Notes under the pieces: generated by a model
What the model saw: only the letters and a program-made list of their open reading frames with translations
Told to the model about the DNA's origin: nothing
Database searches by the model: none
In this document: piece after piece, positions 26,491 to 35,553 of the stretch
How the letters are laid out: each line of letters starts with the position of its first letter
Position numbering within the stretch: the first letter of the stretch is position 1
Program-made: the position numbers and the translations under genes
Assembly: GCA_030065125.1 (NCBI GenBank)
Contig: JASJDM010000032.1
Location: 1 to 64,000, forward strand
Source: Lysobacterales bacterium
Lineage (GTDB): Bacteria; Pseudomonadota; Gammaproteobacteria; Xanthomonadales; SZUA-38
Direction of reading: 5' to 3'
Length of the DNA stretch: 64,000 nucleotides

Positions 26491-28326
26491 ATGGAATTTG
26501 AATTAGATTTTGGAACCACCGTTGTCGGTGGTGCGACCAAGGCTGACGAAGGCCCCCTGTATGCCAGCATTGACGGCCTGGTGGCGCCCCTGTCGAATCA
26601 GGAATGTGTGTTCCAGGAGCCCGATACCGGCGAAGTGCACGTCATGACCCTGGACGTTCTGACGGCCATGGACGCCAGCCGTCAGTTCCTGCCACTGGCC
26701 CAGCATACCCGTCTCATCGAGGAGAAGCTGCCGGCACTCAGAGGTAAGAGCCATGCCATCGAAAAGGTGCTTAACTTCCTGATCCAGCGAAACCTGATGG
26801 TGAGCGCGGACCAGATGGCGGCGCAGCTGCGTGCCGACAGTGGGGTGGAGGCTGAAGCACCTGCCGCGCTGGTGGTGCGAACCTGTAATCGACCGGCGGA
26901 GTTGAAGCGCCTGGCTGACAGCCTGCAGCGTTATGAAGACCGTTACGGGCGGGGCCTCAGAACCGTCGTGCTGGATGACTCCCGGCAACCGGACGTGGTC
27001 CGCGCCAATGCCGACAGCCTGGCCGCACTGCAGGGGAACTGTCACCACCTGGACCGGGCGTGGCGGTCGCGCCTGGCGGACCGACTGGTCAAGGGAATCG
27101 GCGACGCTGGTGGTGCGGGGCCGGTGCAACGGATTCTCGGGCTGGACGATCCGGACCAGGTGACCTGCGGCGCGCCATGGAACGCGGCCCTGCTGCTGAC
27201 GGCCGGCCACCGCCTGCTGATGCTGGACGATGACTACCAGCTGGATGCCCGCCAGCGGCCAGAGTCGCAAAAGACCCTGGGACTGAGTGAACCCGAGTTT
27301 GTCCCCATGACCTTCGAGCCCGAGATCGACCGGCTGGGCGAGCAGCTGCAGGCGGTGGACCGGGACCCGCTGGAGCTGCATATCGCCTCCTGTGGGCGAG
27401 CCGCCGGGGTTCTGTTTGACCCGTCGCTGGGCCTGTCCGCTGATGCCGCCACCCTGCGGGGATATGACTACCGCAAAATCCGGTCTCTGCTCGGTGGCAA
27501 CGCCATCAAGACCACCGCCGGCGGCGCCTGGGGCGACTGGCGCATGGATACCACCCTGTGGTTTTACCTGATGCCCCAGGAATACACCCGATCAATTTAC
27601 TCGGAGCCGAAACGTTATCTGTCGCTCATGCACCGGCCGGTGCTGGCCCATGGCTATGACCAGGCCCAGCTGACGCGCCTGAGCAATTTCACGCCGGTGG
27701 GCATCGACAATTCCGAACTGCTGCCCTGTACCGTGCCCACCGGGCGCGGCGAAGATTTCACCTTTGCCGCCTGGCTGCGCTTTCTCTACCCTCAATCCAT
27801 CTGCGTCAACTGGCCTGTCATGCTTCGCCACGAGCGGCCGGAAACCGGAAGCGAAAGTCCTTACGCCCACGCCTACCTGCCGTGGATGTCGCGCTTTGCC
27901 GGCGAGTATGCCCTGTCGCGGTTGGACCGATTCGAGGCCGAAGAGGCGTCCGAGCGCATCCAGGCACTGGCATTCCTGTTTCGCGATCTGGCCGGTGCCA
28001 GTCCCCAGCGGAGGCTGTCCGTGCTGCGGGAGTTCCTGGCCTTCATGCGATCGCACATTGTCCAACAGGCCCAGACCCGCTTAACCAGCCTGAAGGACGT
28101 ACCGCAGCAGTGGGCGGACGACGCTACTGCCTGGATTACCGAGAACGGCAAGGCCCTCACCAGCCCCGGGGCGCCCCGGCTGCGCGACTGGCCGGCAGAC
28201 ACTGACGACCTGGCCTGTGCGGAACTGCTGGCGTCCAGCCTGACGGCATATGCAGAAGACCTGGAGCTCTGGCCTCGCCTGTGGTCCCAGTGCCAGGGGC
28301 AGACGGAAGAACTGCTGCGTCTATGA
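26491..28326 (+). CDS. Large glycosyltransferase-like protein with a possible PqqD-like N terminus
   Basis: This 611-residue soluble protein is not one I can name. Residues about 1-110 (LDVLTAMDASRQFLPLAQHTRLIEE, then VLNFLIQRNLMVSA) read like a small winged-helix domain of the PqqD type. Residues about 125-330 look like a GT-A fold: AALVVRTCNRPAELKRLADSLQRYE, TVVLDDSRQPD, and the acidic LLMLDDDYQLDAR that could bind a metal and nucleotide sugar. The C-terminal 280 residues are mostly helical with no motif I recognise. It begins two nt after the methyltransferase stop and ends overlapping the next glycosyltransferase by four bases, so it is part of the glycan cassette. The reaction is unknown. 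Confidence 0.7.
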   Translation: MEFELDFGTTVVGGATKADEGPLYASIDGLVAPLSNQECVFQEPDTGEVHVMTLDVLTAMDASRQFLPLAQHTRLIEEKLPALRGKSHAIEKVLNFLIQRNLMVSADQMAAQLRADSGVEAEAPAALVVRTCNRPAELKRLADSLQRYEDRYGRGLRTVVLDDSRQPDVVRANADSLAALQGNCHHLDRAWRSRLADRLVKGIGDAGGAGPVQRILGLDDPDQVTCGAPWNAALLLTAGHRLLMLDDDYQLDARQRPESQKTLGLSEPEFVPMTFEPEIDRLGEQLQAVDRDPLELHIASCGRAAGVLFDPSLGLSADAATLRGYDYRKIRSLLGGNAIKTTAGGAWGDWRMDTTLWFYLMPQEYTRSIYSEPKRYLSLMHRPVLAHGYDQAQLTRLSNFTPVGIDNSELLPCTVPTGRGEDFTFAAWLRFLYPQSICVNWPVMLRHERPETGSESPYAHAYLPWMSRFAGEYALSRLDRFEAEEASERIQALAFLFRDLAGASPQRRLSVLREFLAFMRSHIVQQAQTRLTSLKDVPQQWADDATAWITENGKALTSPGAPRLRDWPADTDDLACAELLASSLTAYAEDLELWPRLWSQCQGQTEELLRL

Positions 28327-29219
28327 GTTCCACCCTGGCGCCCAGCAACGCCGGCCCCGCGCCGGCGACCCTGGCCATCGTGGTCAACTTCAACGGCGGG
28401 CAGTGGCTGCGTCGTTGCGTGCAGGCCCTGCGCCAGAGCTGCCGGCCGGTGTCCATCCGCGTGGTGGACAACCACTCGGCAGACGACAGCCTGGCCTCGA
28501 TCGGGCAGTGGCTTGAACCTGGTGGCCCAGTACAGCTGATCCGAAACACCGAGAACCGTGGCTTTTCCGTGGCCTGTAACCAGGGTGCGGAAGACGCGTC
28601 GTCTTCCTACCTGCTGTTCGTCAATCCCGATTGCCAGGTTGAAGAGGACACCGTGGGCGCCATGGAAGATGCCCTGGAACAGCATCCCGAGGCCGGCATT
28701 GCCGGGGTCTGCGTGGTGGGGCCTGACGGGCTGGAGCAGCGCGGCAGCCGTCGTCGGGCGCCGACCTTGCTGGGTGCCTCGGGTTCAGCCCTGGGCCTGG
28801 AAGGAACCCGGGGCATCAACCCCCGGGGACCCGCTCCCAGCGAGCCCACCGCCGTGGAGGCTGTGTCCGGCGCCGTGATGCTGGTGCGGGAAGCCTGCTT
28901 CCGGGAGATCGGTGGATTCGACGAGGGCTATTTCCTGCACTGCGAAGACCTGGATCTGTTTGCCCGGGCGCGCCTGGCGGGCTGGAAGATCCTCTACCTG
29001 CCCCGGATCCGGGCTGTGCACCAGGGCGGCGCGTCTCATCGGGGCCTGCGGCTGCGCACCGAGAGGCACAAACACGCCGGCATGGTGCGCTATTACCGCA
29101 GGCACCTGGCCGCCGATGTGCCGCCCTGGCTGCGCTGGTTCTGGCCCCTGGCAATCTGGGCACGCTACCTGCTGCTGGTTCCGGCCCTGGTCTGGCGACA
29201 ATGGCGGGAGTCACGGTGA
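28323..29219 (+). CDS. Family 2 glycosyltransferase, rhamnosyltransferase-like
   Basis: This 298-residue GT-A glycosyltransferase has ATLAIVVNFNGGQWLRRCVQAL at the N terminus, IRVVDNHSADDS, NRGFSVACNQGA, LLFVNPDCQVEED as the DxD-type region, VSGAVMLVREACFREIGGFDEGYFLHCEDLDLFARA for the acceptor site and the ED base, and a C-terminal hydrophobic stretch (WFWPLAIWARYLLLVPALVW) that probably anchors it to the membrane. This layout is common in WbbL-type rhamnosyltransferases, though donor specificity cannot be read from sequence. It starts at ATG 28323, overlapping the preceding stop as ATGA. Confidence 0.9.
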   Translation: MSSTLAPSNAGPAPATLAIVVNFNGGQWLRRCVQALRQSCRPVSIRVVDNHSADDSLASIGQWLEPGGPVQLIRNTENRGFSVACNQGAEDASSSYLLFVNPDCQVEEDTVGAMEDALEQHPEAGIAGVCVVGPDGLEQRGSRRRAPTLLGASGSALGLEGTRGINPRGPAPSEPTAVEAVSGAVMLVREACFREIGGFDEGYFLHCEDLDLFARARLAGWKILYLPRIRAVHQGGASHRGLRLRTERHKHAGMVRYYRRHLAADVPPWLRWFWPLAIWARYLLLVPALVWRQWRESR

Positions 29220-30115
29220 CGCCCCGGATCCTGGTCGCGGGCGCCACCAACCAGATCGGCGCCTTCATCGTTCCCAGCCTGCTGCGGCAAAGCGGTTCGG
29301 TGATCGCCCTGGCGCGGCAGCCCCGTCCGCCGTGGATGCCCTCCAACCCCCAGCTGGACTGGCGGCGGGGTGACATGGCCCAGGCGTCGGCGCCTATCGA
29401 AGATGTAGACGGGGTGATCTATATGGGCCCGCTGCGGGAGTTTCCACGGCTGTGGCGCCGGCTGTCCAACGTCAAGCGGGTGGTGGCGTTCAGCTCAACC
29501 AGCCGCCTGACCAAGGCGGATTCGCCGGATCCCGCGGAACGCGCGGTGGCGGCGGAGCTGGCCAAGGGCGAACAGCGCGTACAGGAACTGGCCGAAGCCA
29601 CCGGTGCCATCTGGACCGTGCTGCGGCCCACCATCATCTACGGTGCCGGGCTGGACCGGTCGCTGACCCGCCTGGCCATGTGGCTGCAGCAGAGCCGCTT
29701 CATGCCGCTGGCCGGCTCAGGCCGCGGACTTCGCCAGCCGGTTCACGCCAAAGACCTGGCCGAAACCGCGCTGTCGCTGATGCACTACGGCACGGAGGCC
29801 CAGGGTTGTTACGAGGTCGCCGGAGGTTCCACCATCAGCTATCGGGAAATGGTGCGGCGGATCTTTGAATCTCTGGACATCAAACCCCATTTCCTCCCTG
29901 TGCCCATGGTCCTGGCCAAGGCAGCGCTGCCAATCCTCAAGAATTTTGAACGCTGGCGCGACGTCAACCCGGCCATGATCGACCGGATGAACCAGGACCT
30001 GGTGTTTGACTACAGCGCCGCCGCCAGGGATTTCGGCTACCAGCCCCGGCGTTTCCGGCCGGACCCGGAAACCTGGCTGCGCATCGACAAACAACGAGAC
30101 CTGACTTTCTACTGA
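29216..30115 (+). CDS. NAD(P)-dependent epimerase/dehydratase
   Basis: This is a Rossmann-fold short-chain dehydrogenase of the extended or atypical type, about 299 residues. The N terminus RILVAGATNQIGAFIVPSLL carries the GxTxxIG dinucleotide-binding motif. VVAFSSTSR supplies the active-site Ser/Thr strand, but the classic YxxxK is not obvious; the equivalent position reads AELAKGEQRV, so the catalytic Tyr may be lost. WTVLRPTIIYGAG and the substrate-binding half are typical of sugar-nucleotide or glycolipid-modifying members. I place the start at GTG 29216 (GGGAG five nt upstream, overlapping the preceding TGA); ATG 29201 is an alternative. It closes the glycan cassette, 26 nt before ettA. 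Confidence 0.83.
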   Translation: MTPRILVAGATNQIGAFIVPSLLRQSGSVIALARQPRPPWMPSNPQLDWRRGDMAQASAPIEDVDGVIYMGPLREFPRLWRRLSNVKRVVAFSSTSRLTKADSPDPAERAVAAELAKGEQRVQELAEATGAIWTVLRPTIIYGAGLDRSLTRLAMWLQQSRFMPLAGSGRGLRQPVHAKDLAETALSLMHYGTEAQGCYEVAGGSTISYREMVRRIFESLDIKPHFLPVPMVLAKAALPILKNFERWRDVNPAMIDRMNQDLVFDYSAAARDFGYQPRRFRPDPETWLRIDKQRDLTFY

Positions 30116-30141
30116 GAGTACTGAGACCCTTCTACTGAAAC

Positions 30142-31818
30142 ATGGCCCAATACATCTACACCATGATCGGGGTGAGCAAGATCGTTCCCCCCAATCGCGA
30201 AATCATCAAGAACATCTCGCTGTCCTTTTTTCCTGGCGCCAAGATCGGTGTACTGGGCCTGAACGGCGCCGGCAAATCCACCGTGCTGCGTATCATGGCC
30301 GGCGTGGAAAAGGAGTTCGAAGGCGAAGCGCGGCCCCAGCCTGGAATCCGCATCGGCTACCTGGAGCAGGAGCCCCGGCTGGACGAGGAGCTGGACGTTC
30401 GCGGCAACGTGGAGCAGGGGGTCTCGGAAATCAAGGCGCTGCTGACCCGGTTTGACGAGATCAGTGAAAAGTTTGCCGAGCCCATGAGCGACGACGAGAT
30501 GAACGACCTCATGGCCGAGCAGGGCGAGCTGCAGGACGCCATCGAGTCGGCCAACGGCTGGGAGCTGGACCGCACCCTGGAGATGGCGGCCGATGCCCTG
30601 CGGCTGCCGCCCTGGGATCAGCCGGTAACCCAGCTGTCCGGCGGTGAGCGCCGGCGGGTGGCCCTGTGCCGCCTGCTGCTGTCCAACCCGGACATGCTGC
30701 TGCTGGATGAGCCCACCAACCACCTGGATGCCGAGTCGGTGTCCTGGCTTGAGAAATTCCTGGCCGAGTTCAAGGGCACAGTGGTGGCCATTACCCACGA
30801 CCGTTATTTCCTGGACAACGTGGCCGAGTGGATCCTGGAGCTGGACCGCGGTCACGGCATTCCCTGGAAAGGGAACTACTCCTCCTGGCTGGAGCAGAAG
30901 GACGAGCGCCTGAAACAGGAAGCGGCCCGGCAGAAAGCCAGGGAGCGCAGCATCGCCGCCGAACTGGATTGGGTGCGCAGCAATCCAAAGGGCCGGCGGG
31001 CCAAGAGCAAGGCGCGGCTGGCCCGGTTCGAGGAGCTGTCCTCCCAGGAATTCCAGCAGCGCAATGAAACCCAGGAAATCTATATCCCGCCGGGCCCCCG
31101 GCTGGGCGACCTGGTGATCGAGGCCAGTAACCTGCGCAAGGGTTTTGGCGACAAGCTGCTGTTCAACGATTTGAATTTCAAGGTCCCCCGGGGCGCCATC
31201 GTTGGCATTATCGGCGCCAACGGCGCCGGCAAATCCACCTTGTTTCGCATGATCGCCGGCCAGGAAAGCCCGGACGAAGGATCCATCAATGTCGGCGAAT
31301 CCGTGGAGCTGGCCTACGTGGACCAGTCCAGGGATACCCTGGACGGTGACAAGTCTGTGTGGGACGAGATCTCCGACGGCCAGGACGTCATCGAGGTCGG
31401 CCGCTATGAAACCGCCTCCCGGGGCTACGTGGGCCGGTTCAATTTCAAGGGCCCTGACCAGCAGAAGCTGGTACGCCTTCTGTCCGGCGGTGAGCGCAAC
31501 CGGGTTCACCTGGCCAAGCTGCTGAGGAGCGGCGGCAACGTGCTGCTGCTGGACGAGCCGACCAACGACCTGGACGTGGAGACCCTGCGGGCCCTGGAAG
31601 AGGCGCTGCTGAATTTCCCGGGCTGCGTACTGGTGATCTCCCACGACCGCTGGTTCCTGGACCGCATCGCCACCCACGTGCTGGCCTTTGAAGGGGACAG
31701 CCAGGTGACCTGGTTCGAGGGGAATTTCGAGGAATACCATGCGGACGCCCTGCGCCGGCTGGGTGAAGCCGCTGAACAGCCCCACCGGATTCAATACCGC
31801 AGCGTGACCGACGGTTAA
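30142..31818 (+). CDS. ettA: Energy-dependent translational throttle protein EttA
   Basis: EttA is an ABC-F ATPase that binds the ribosomal E site and gates entry into elongation according to the ATP/ADP ratio. The 558-residue protein begins with [29 protein letters not shown], a very characteristic EttA N terminus. It has two ABC domains with Walker [10 protein letters not shown] and GANGAGKST, signatures [16 protein letters not shown] and [15 protein letters not shown], and Walker [13 protein letters not shown] and [12 protein letters not shown]. The arm and linker regions expected for EttA lie between them. It is probably a stand-alone housekeeping gene after the glycan cassette. Confidence 0.97.
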   Translation: MAQYIYTMIGVSKIVPPNREIIKNISLSFFPGAKIGVLGLNGAGKSTVLRIMAGVEKEFEGEARPQPGIRIGYLEQEPRLDEELDVRGNVEQGVSEIKALLTRFDEISEKFAEPMSDDEMNDLMAEQGELQDAIESANGWELDRTLEMAADALRLPPWDQPVTQLSGGERRRVALCRLLLSNPDMLLLDEPTNHLDAESVSWLEKFLAEFKGTVVAITHDRYFLDNVAEWILELDRGHGIPWKGNYSSWLEQKDERLKQEAARQKARERSIAAELDWVRSNPKGRRAKSKARLARFEELSSQEFQQRNETQEIYIPPGPRLGDLVIEASNLRKGFGDKLLFNDLNFKVPRGAIVGIIGANGAGKSTLFRMIAGQESPDEGSINVGESVELAYVDQSRDTLDGDKSVWDEISDGQDVIEVGRYETASRGYVGRFNFKGPDQQKLVRLLSGGERNRVHLAKLLRSGGNVLLLDEPTNDLDVETLRALEEALLNFPGCVLVISHDRWFLDRIATHVLAFEGDSQVTWFEGNFEEYHADALRRLGEAAEQPHRIQYRSVTDG

Positions 31819-31946
31819 CCCCTATGCCGACACAGGTGCAGTTCAGAGCAGGAAACAGGTTAAAATTGCCGGACGAGTAAACGGGGCAGCGCCCCGAGCC
31901 GGACCGGACAGGAAGGCCGCGTCCGCCCAGTCAAAAGAGAGAAGCC

Positions 31947-33242
31947 ATGTTTGACCCCAAAATGAGTATCGAAGGATTCGACCCCGAGCTGGCGGCGGCC
32001 CTGGCCAGCGAGGAACAGCGTCAGGAAGACCACGTCGAGCTGATTGCCTCGGAGAATTACGCCAGCCCCCGGGTGATGCAGGCCCAGGGCTCGGTCATGA
32101 CCAACAAGTACGCCGAGGGTTATCCCGGGAAGCGCTACTACGGCGGCTGCGAGCACGTGGACGTGGCCGAGGCACTGGCCATTGAACGGGCCAAACAGCT
32201 GTTCGGGGCGGACTACGCCAATGTGCAGCCCCACTCGGGCTCCCAGGCCAATGCAGCGGTGTACCTGGCGCTGCTGAAGCCCGGCGATCACATCCTGGGC
32301 ATGAGCCTGGCTGACGGCGGACACCTGACCCACGGCTCCAAGGTCAATTTTTCCGGCAAAATCTTCGACGCCGTACAGTACGGGCTCAATGCTGACACCG
32401 GCCTGATCGACTACGACCGCATGGCTGAACTGGCCCGGGAACACCAGCCGAAAATGCTGATTGGCGGATTTTCCGCATACTCCCAGGTGGTGGACTGGCA
32501 GCGCATGCGCGAGATCGCGGACAGCGTGGATGCCTACCTGGTGTGCGACATCGCCCACATCGCCGGGCTGGTGGCGGCCGGGGTCTATCCCAGCCCCATC
32601 CCCTGCGCTGACGTGGTTACCACCACCACCCACAAGACCCTGCGCGGCCCGCGCGGAGGCCTGATCCTGGCCCGGGAGAATGAGGAAATCACCAAGAAGC
32701 TGAACTCACTGGTGTTTCCGGGAACCCAGGGCGGTCCGCTGATGCACGTCATCGCCGCCAAGGCGGTGGCGTTCAAGGAGGCCCTGGAACCGACGTTTGT
32801 GGATTACCAGAAGCAGACGGTGGCCAATGCCAAGGCCCTGGCCGCTGCGATCATTGAGCGCGGCTATACCGTGGTGTCGGGCGGAACTGAGAACCACCTG
32901 TTCCTGATCAGCCTGATCGAGCAGGACATCACCGGTAAGGACGCGGAAGCCGCCCTGGGCCAGGCCAACATCACGGTGAACAAGAACGCCGTGCCCAATG
33001 ACCCCCGCTCGCCATTCGTGACCAGCGGTCTGCGAGTTGGCACTCCGGCTATTACCACCCGGGGCTACAACGAAGCCGACACCCGTGAGCTGGGGCACCT
33101 GATGTGCGACGTGCTGGACAACATCAACGACGCGTCGGTGATCAGCAGCGTTCGCGAAAAGATCCTGGCCCAGTGCCGGCGGCTGCCGGTGTACCGCCCG
33201 GCCGCCAGTGGCAGCGAGGATGTCCGGACCGCAACCGGCTGA
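31947..33242 (+). CDS. glyA: Serine hydroxymethyltransferase
   Basis: GlyA is the PLP enzyme that interconverts serine and glycine while charging tetrahydrofolate with a one-carbon unit in the cytosol. The 431-residue sequence shows [21 protein letters not shown], the [15 protein letters not shown] block and the PLP lysine K230 in [13 protein letters not shown]. The C terminus carries a short extra tail ([11 protein letters not shown]). A 128-nt leader (31819-31946) with the small stem GGGGC-agc-GCCCC precedes it; I see no glycine riboswitch there. It starts the conserved glyA-nrdR-rib-nusB-thiL series, and AGAGAG before ATG 31947 fits a ribosome site. Confidence 0.97.
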   Translation: MFDPKMSIEGFDPELAAALASEEQRQEDHVELIASENYASPRVMQAQGSVMTNKYAEGYPGKRYYGGCEHVDVAEALAIERAKQLFGADYANVQPHSGSQANAAVYLALLKPGDHILGMSLADGGHLTHGSKVNFSGKIFDAVQYGLNADTGLIDYDRMAELAREHQPKMLIGGFSAYSQVVDWQRMREIADSVDAYLVCDIAHIAGLVAAGVYPSPIPCADVVTTTTHKTLRGPRGGLILARENEEITKKLNSLVFPGTQGGPLMHVIAAKAVAFKEALEPTFVDYQKQTVANAKALAAAIIERGYTVVSGGTENHLFLISLIEQDITGKDAEAALGQANITVNKNAVPNDPRSPFVTSGLRVGTPAITTRGYNEADTRELGHLMCDVLDNINDASVISSVREKILAQCRRLPVYRPAASGSEDVRTATG

Positions 33243-33263
33243 GGCCGCGCGCAGTTTCATCCC

Positions 33264-33776
33264 ATGCACTGCCCGTTCTGCCAGGCCAGAGACACCCGGG
33301 TCATCGACTCGCGCCTGCGGGGGGAAGGCTTCGGAATCCGCCGGCGTCGGGAGTGTACGGAGTGCGGCGCCCGCTTCAATACCTTTGAAAGCCCTGAGCT
33401 GAAGCTGCCCAACGTCATTAAGGGTGACGGAACCCGGGAGCCGTTCGACGCTGACAAGCTGCGTGCCGGCATGGTGCGGGCGCTGGAAAAGCGCCCGGTC
33501 AGCACCGAGCAGGTGGAAGAGGCCATACAGCGGATCCTGCGGGCCCTGCGCAACCTGGACGCCTCGGAGGTCCAGTCCCGGGCCATTGGTGAACACGTCA
33601 TGGAAGAGCTGTCCCAGCTGGACCAGGTTGCCTACGTGCGATTCGCGTCGGTCTACCGCCGCTTCGAAGACGTGCAGGCCTTTCGCGAAGTCATCGAGCG
33701 GCTGGAACGGGCCGCCCCCGGAGGTATCGATTCGCGCCAGCTGTCCCTGCTGGGACACGGTGATGATTCGGACTGA
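33264..33776 (+). CDS. nrdR: Transcriptional repressor NrdR
   Basis: NrdR represses ribonucleotide reductase operons in response to (d)ATP. The 170-residue protein has the N-terminal zinc ribbon with CPFC at residues 3-6 and CTEC at about 31-34, then the ATP-cone domain starting at [29 protein letters not shown]. The C terminus carries a short extension beyond the usual 150 residues. It sits 21 nt after glyA and 36 nt before ribD, as in many gammaproteobacteria. I did not see an NrdR box in this window, consistent with targets elsewhere. Confidence 0.96.
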   Translation: MHCPFCQARDTRVIDSRLRGEGFGIRRRRECTECGARFNTFESPELKLPNVIKGDGTREPFDADKLRAGMVRALEKRPVSTEQVEEAIQRILRALRNLDASEVQSRAIGEHVMEELSQLDQVAYVRFASVYRRFEDVQAFREVIERLERAAPGGIDSRQLSLLGHGDDSD

Positions 33777-33812
33777 TCCGGTCCCGCTCCGCCCGGCCTC
33801 AGATTTCCCGGC

Positions 33813-34931
33813 ATGATCCCCGAAGACCTTCAGTATATGCAGCGGGCGCTGCAACTGGCGCGTAAGGGGCTGTATACCACCCATCCCAACCCACGGGTCG
33901 GCTGCGTGCTGGTTCGCGGTGGCGAGGTGGTCAGCGAAGGCTGGCACGAGAGGGCCGGCGAATCCCATGCGGAGGTCATGGCCGTGGACCGCGCCGGTTC
34001 CGGGGCCCGGGGTGCAACTGCCTACGTCACCCTGGAGCCCTGCGCCCACCACGGGCGGACGCCACCATGCGCCGACGCGCTGATTGGGGCGGGCGTCAGC
34101 CGGGTGGTTGCGGCGACGGAGGATCCATACCCGTCGGTGGCCGGACAGGGTCTGGCGCGGCTGCGGCAAAAGGGGATTGAAGTGGCTTGCGGACTGCTGG
34201 AAAACCAGGCCCGTGTGCTGAACCAGGGGTTTTTCAGCCGCCTGCAGCGGGGTCGGCCCTGGCTGCGCGTCAAGCTGGCGGCGTCGCTGGACGGCGCCAC
34301 GGCGCTGGAAAGCGGCGACAGCAAGTGGATTACCGGCGAGGACGCAAGGCGCGACGTGCAGCACTGGCGGGGCCAGGCCAGCGCCATCATGACCGGCGTT
34401 GGCACCGTGCTGGCGGATGACCCCCGGCTGTCGGTGCGGCTGCCAGGCGTGCAGCGGACCAATCGTTGCGTGGTGCTGGACAGCCGCTGGCGCCTGCCGC
34501 CCCGGGCCAGGCTGCTGTCCCAGGTCGACGAGGTTTTCTGGGTAGGAATGCAGTCGCATCCGGTTCCGGCCTGGGCCAATGACAAGGCCGACCGACGGGC
34601 CGTCATTACGCCCCTGCCGGCCCCGGCCGGCGCTGGCGGTATAGATCTGCACTGGCTGATGGCCGAACTGGCCCGGCGTGAAATCAATGAGATCCAGGTT
34701 GAAGCCGGGGAAACTCTCGCCGGGCATTTGCTGATCCAGGGCCTGGTGGACGAACTGCTGCTCTACATGGCTCCCCTGGTGCTGGGCGCCAGCAGCCGGG
34801 GGCTGTTTGGCATACCGGCTCTTGAATCCATGGACCAGCGGATCAATCTACAGTGGGTCGAGCAGCGAAGGGTAGGAAGCGATTTGCGGTTGCGCCTGCG
34901 GCCGGTCGCGGACCAGACCGATTCAGGATAA
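33813..34931 (+). CDS. ribD: Bifunctional riboflavin deaminase/reductase RibD
   Basis: RibD carries out the deamination and the NADPH-dependent reduction that follow GTP cyclohydrolase II in riboflavin synthesis. The N-terminal deaminase domain has the zinc set HAEVMAV and CAHHGRTPPCADAL; the C-terminal reductase domain starts near residue 150 (RPWLRVKLAASLDGATALESGDSKWITG) and includes MTGVGTVLADDPRL and INEIQVEAGETLAGHLL. At 372 residues it has the standard length and both halves look intact. It is followed four nt later by ribE in a tight operon. Confidence 0.96.
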   Translation: MIPEDLQYMQRALQLARKGLYTTHPNPRVGCVLVRGGEVVSEGWHERAGESHAEVMAVDRAGSGARGATAYVTLEPCAHHGRTPPCADALIGAGVSRVVAATEDPYPSVAGQGLARLRQKGIEVACGLLENQARVLNQGFFSRLQRGRPWLRVKLAASLDGATALESGDSKWITGEDARRDVQHWRGQASAIMTGVGTVLADDPRLSVRLPGVQRTNRCVVLDSRWRLPPRARLLSQVDEVFWVGMQSHPVPAWANDKADRRAVITPLPAPAGAGGIDLHWLMAELARREINEIQVEAGETLAGHLLIQGLVDELLLYMAPLVLGASSRGLFGIPALESMDQRINLQWVEQRRVGSDLRLRLRPVADQTDSG

Positions 34932-34935
34932 TCCA

Positions 34936-35553
34936 ATGTTCACAGGCATCATCAATAACATCGGGCGGGTTCGTTCGGTGGAAGAAACCGGCGGCGACCG
35001 GACGTTCTGGATTGACACCGGGGATGGCTACCTGGATGACGTTTCCCTGGGGGACAGCATCGCGGTATCGGGCGTTTGTCTCACGGTCACGGCCATGGAC
35101 GGCGGCGTGTTCGCCGCGGACGTGTCCCGGGAAACCCTGGCGCTGACCACTCTGTCCCGGCTGGGGCAGGGCGGCCGGGTTAACCTGGAAAAATCCCTTG
35201 CGGCGGGCGAGCGGTTGGGTGGCCACCTGGTGACCGGCCACGTGGACGATATGGGTGCCCTGGTGAGCCGCAGCGAAGACGCCCGCAGCTGGCGCATGGT
35301 GTTCCGGGCCACGCCGACCCTGTCCCGACTGATCGCCACCAAGGGCTCCATTGCGGTGGATGGCGTCAGCCTGACGGTCAACGGCGTATCGGGCATCGAG
35401 TTTGACGTCAACCTGATTCCTCACACCCTGGAAATGACCACGCTGGGGGCGCTGGCGGCCGGCGACCCTGTCAACCTGGAAGTGGACATCATGGCCCGCT
35501 ATGCGGCACGCTGGCAGGAAACTGCCGGAGCCGGGCAGGAGAACAAAGAATGA
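34936..35553 (+). CDS. ribE: Riboflavin synthase alpha chain
   Basis: The enzyme dismutates two molecules of 6,7-dimethyl-8-ribityllumazine to riboflavin and a pyrimidine. The 205-residue protein has the diagnostic MFTGIINNIGRV N terminus and two lumazine-binding repeats, about residues 1-96 (with VSLGDSIAVSGVCLTV) and 97-190 (with IATKGSIAVDGVSLTV), each containing the GxxxxVDGVSLTV-like motif. The name ribC is used in some species. The stop codon overlaps the ribB ATG by four bases. Confidence 0.95.
   Translation: MFTGIINNIGRVRSVEETGGDRTFWIDTGDGYLDDVSLGDSIAVSGVCLTVTAMDGGVFAADVSRETLALTTLSRLGQGGRVNLEKSLAAGERLGGHLVTGHVDDMGALVSRSEDARSWRMVFRATPTLSRLIATKGSIAVDGVSLTVNGVSGIEFDVNLIPHTLEMTTLGALAAGDPVNLEVDIMARYAARWQETAGAGQENKE

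Noticed and set aside
31819..31946. Glycine riboswitch ahead of glyA
   Set aside because: The 128-nt leader lacks the conserved tandem aptamer elements; only a 5-bp stem is seen.
33777..33812. FMN riboswitch ahead of the riboflavin genes
   Set aside because: Only 36 nt separate nrdR and ribD, far too short, and no RFN element is seen in the longer gaps.
32706..34727. A 673-residue open frame on the minus strand opposite glyA, nrdR and ribD
   Set aside because: It spans three conserved genes and their gaps in antisense and shows no domain.
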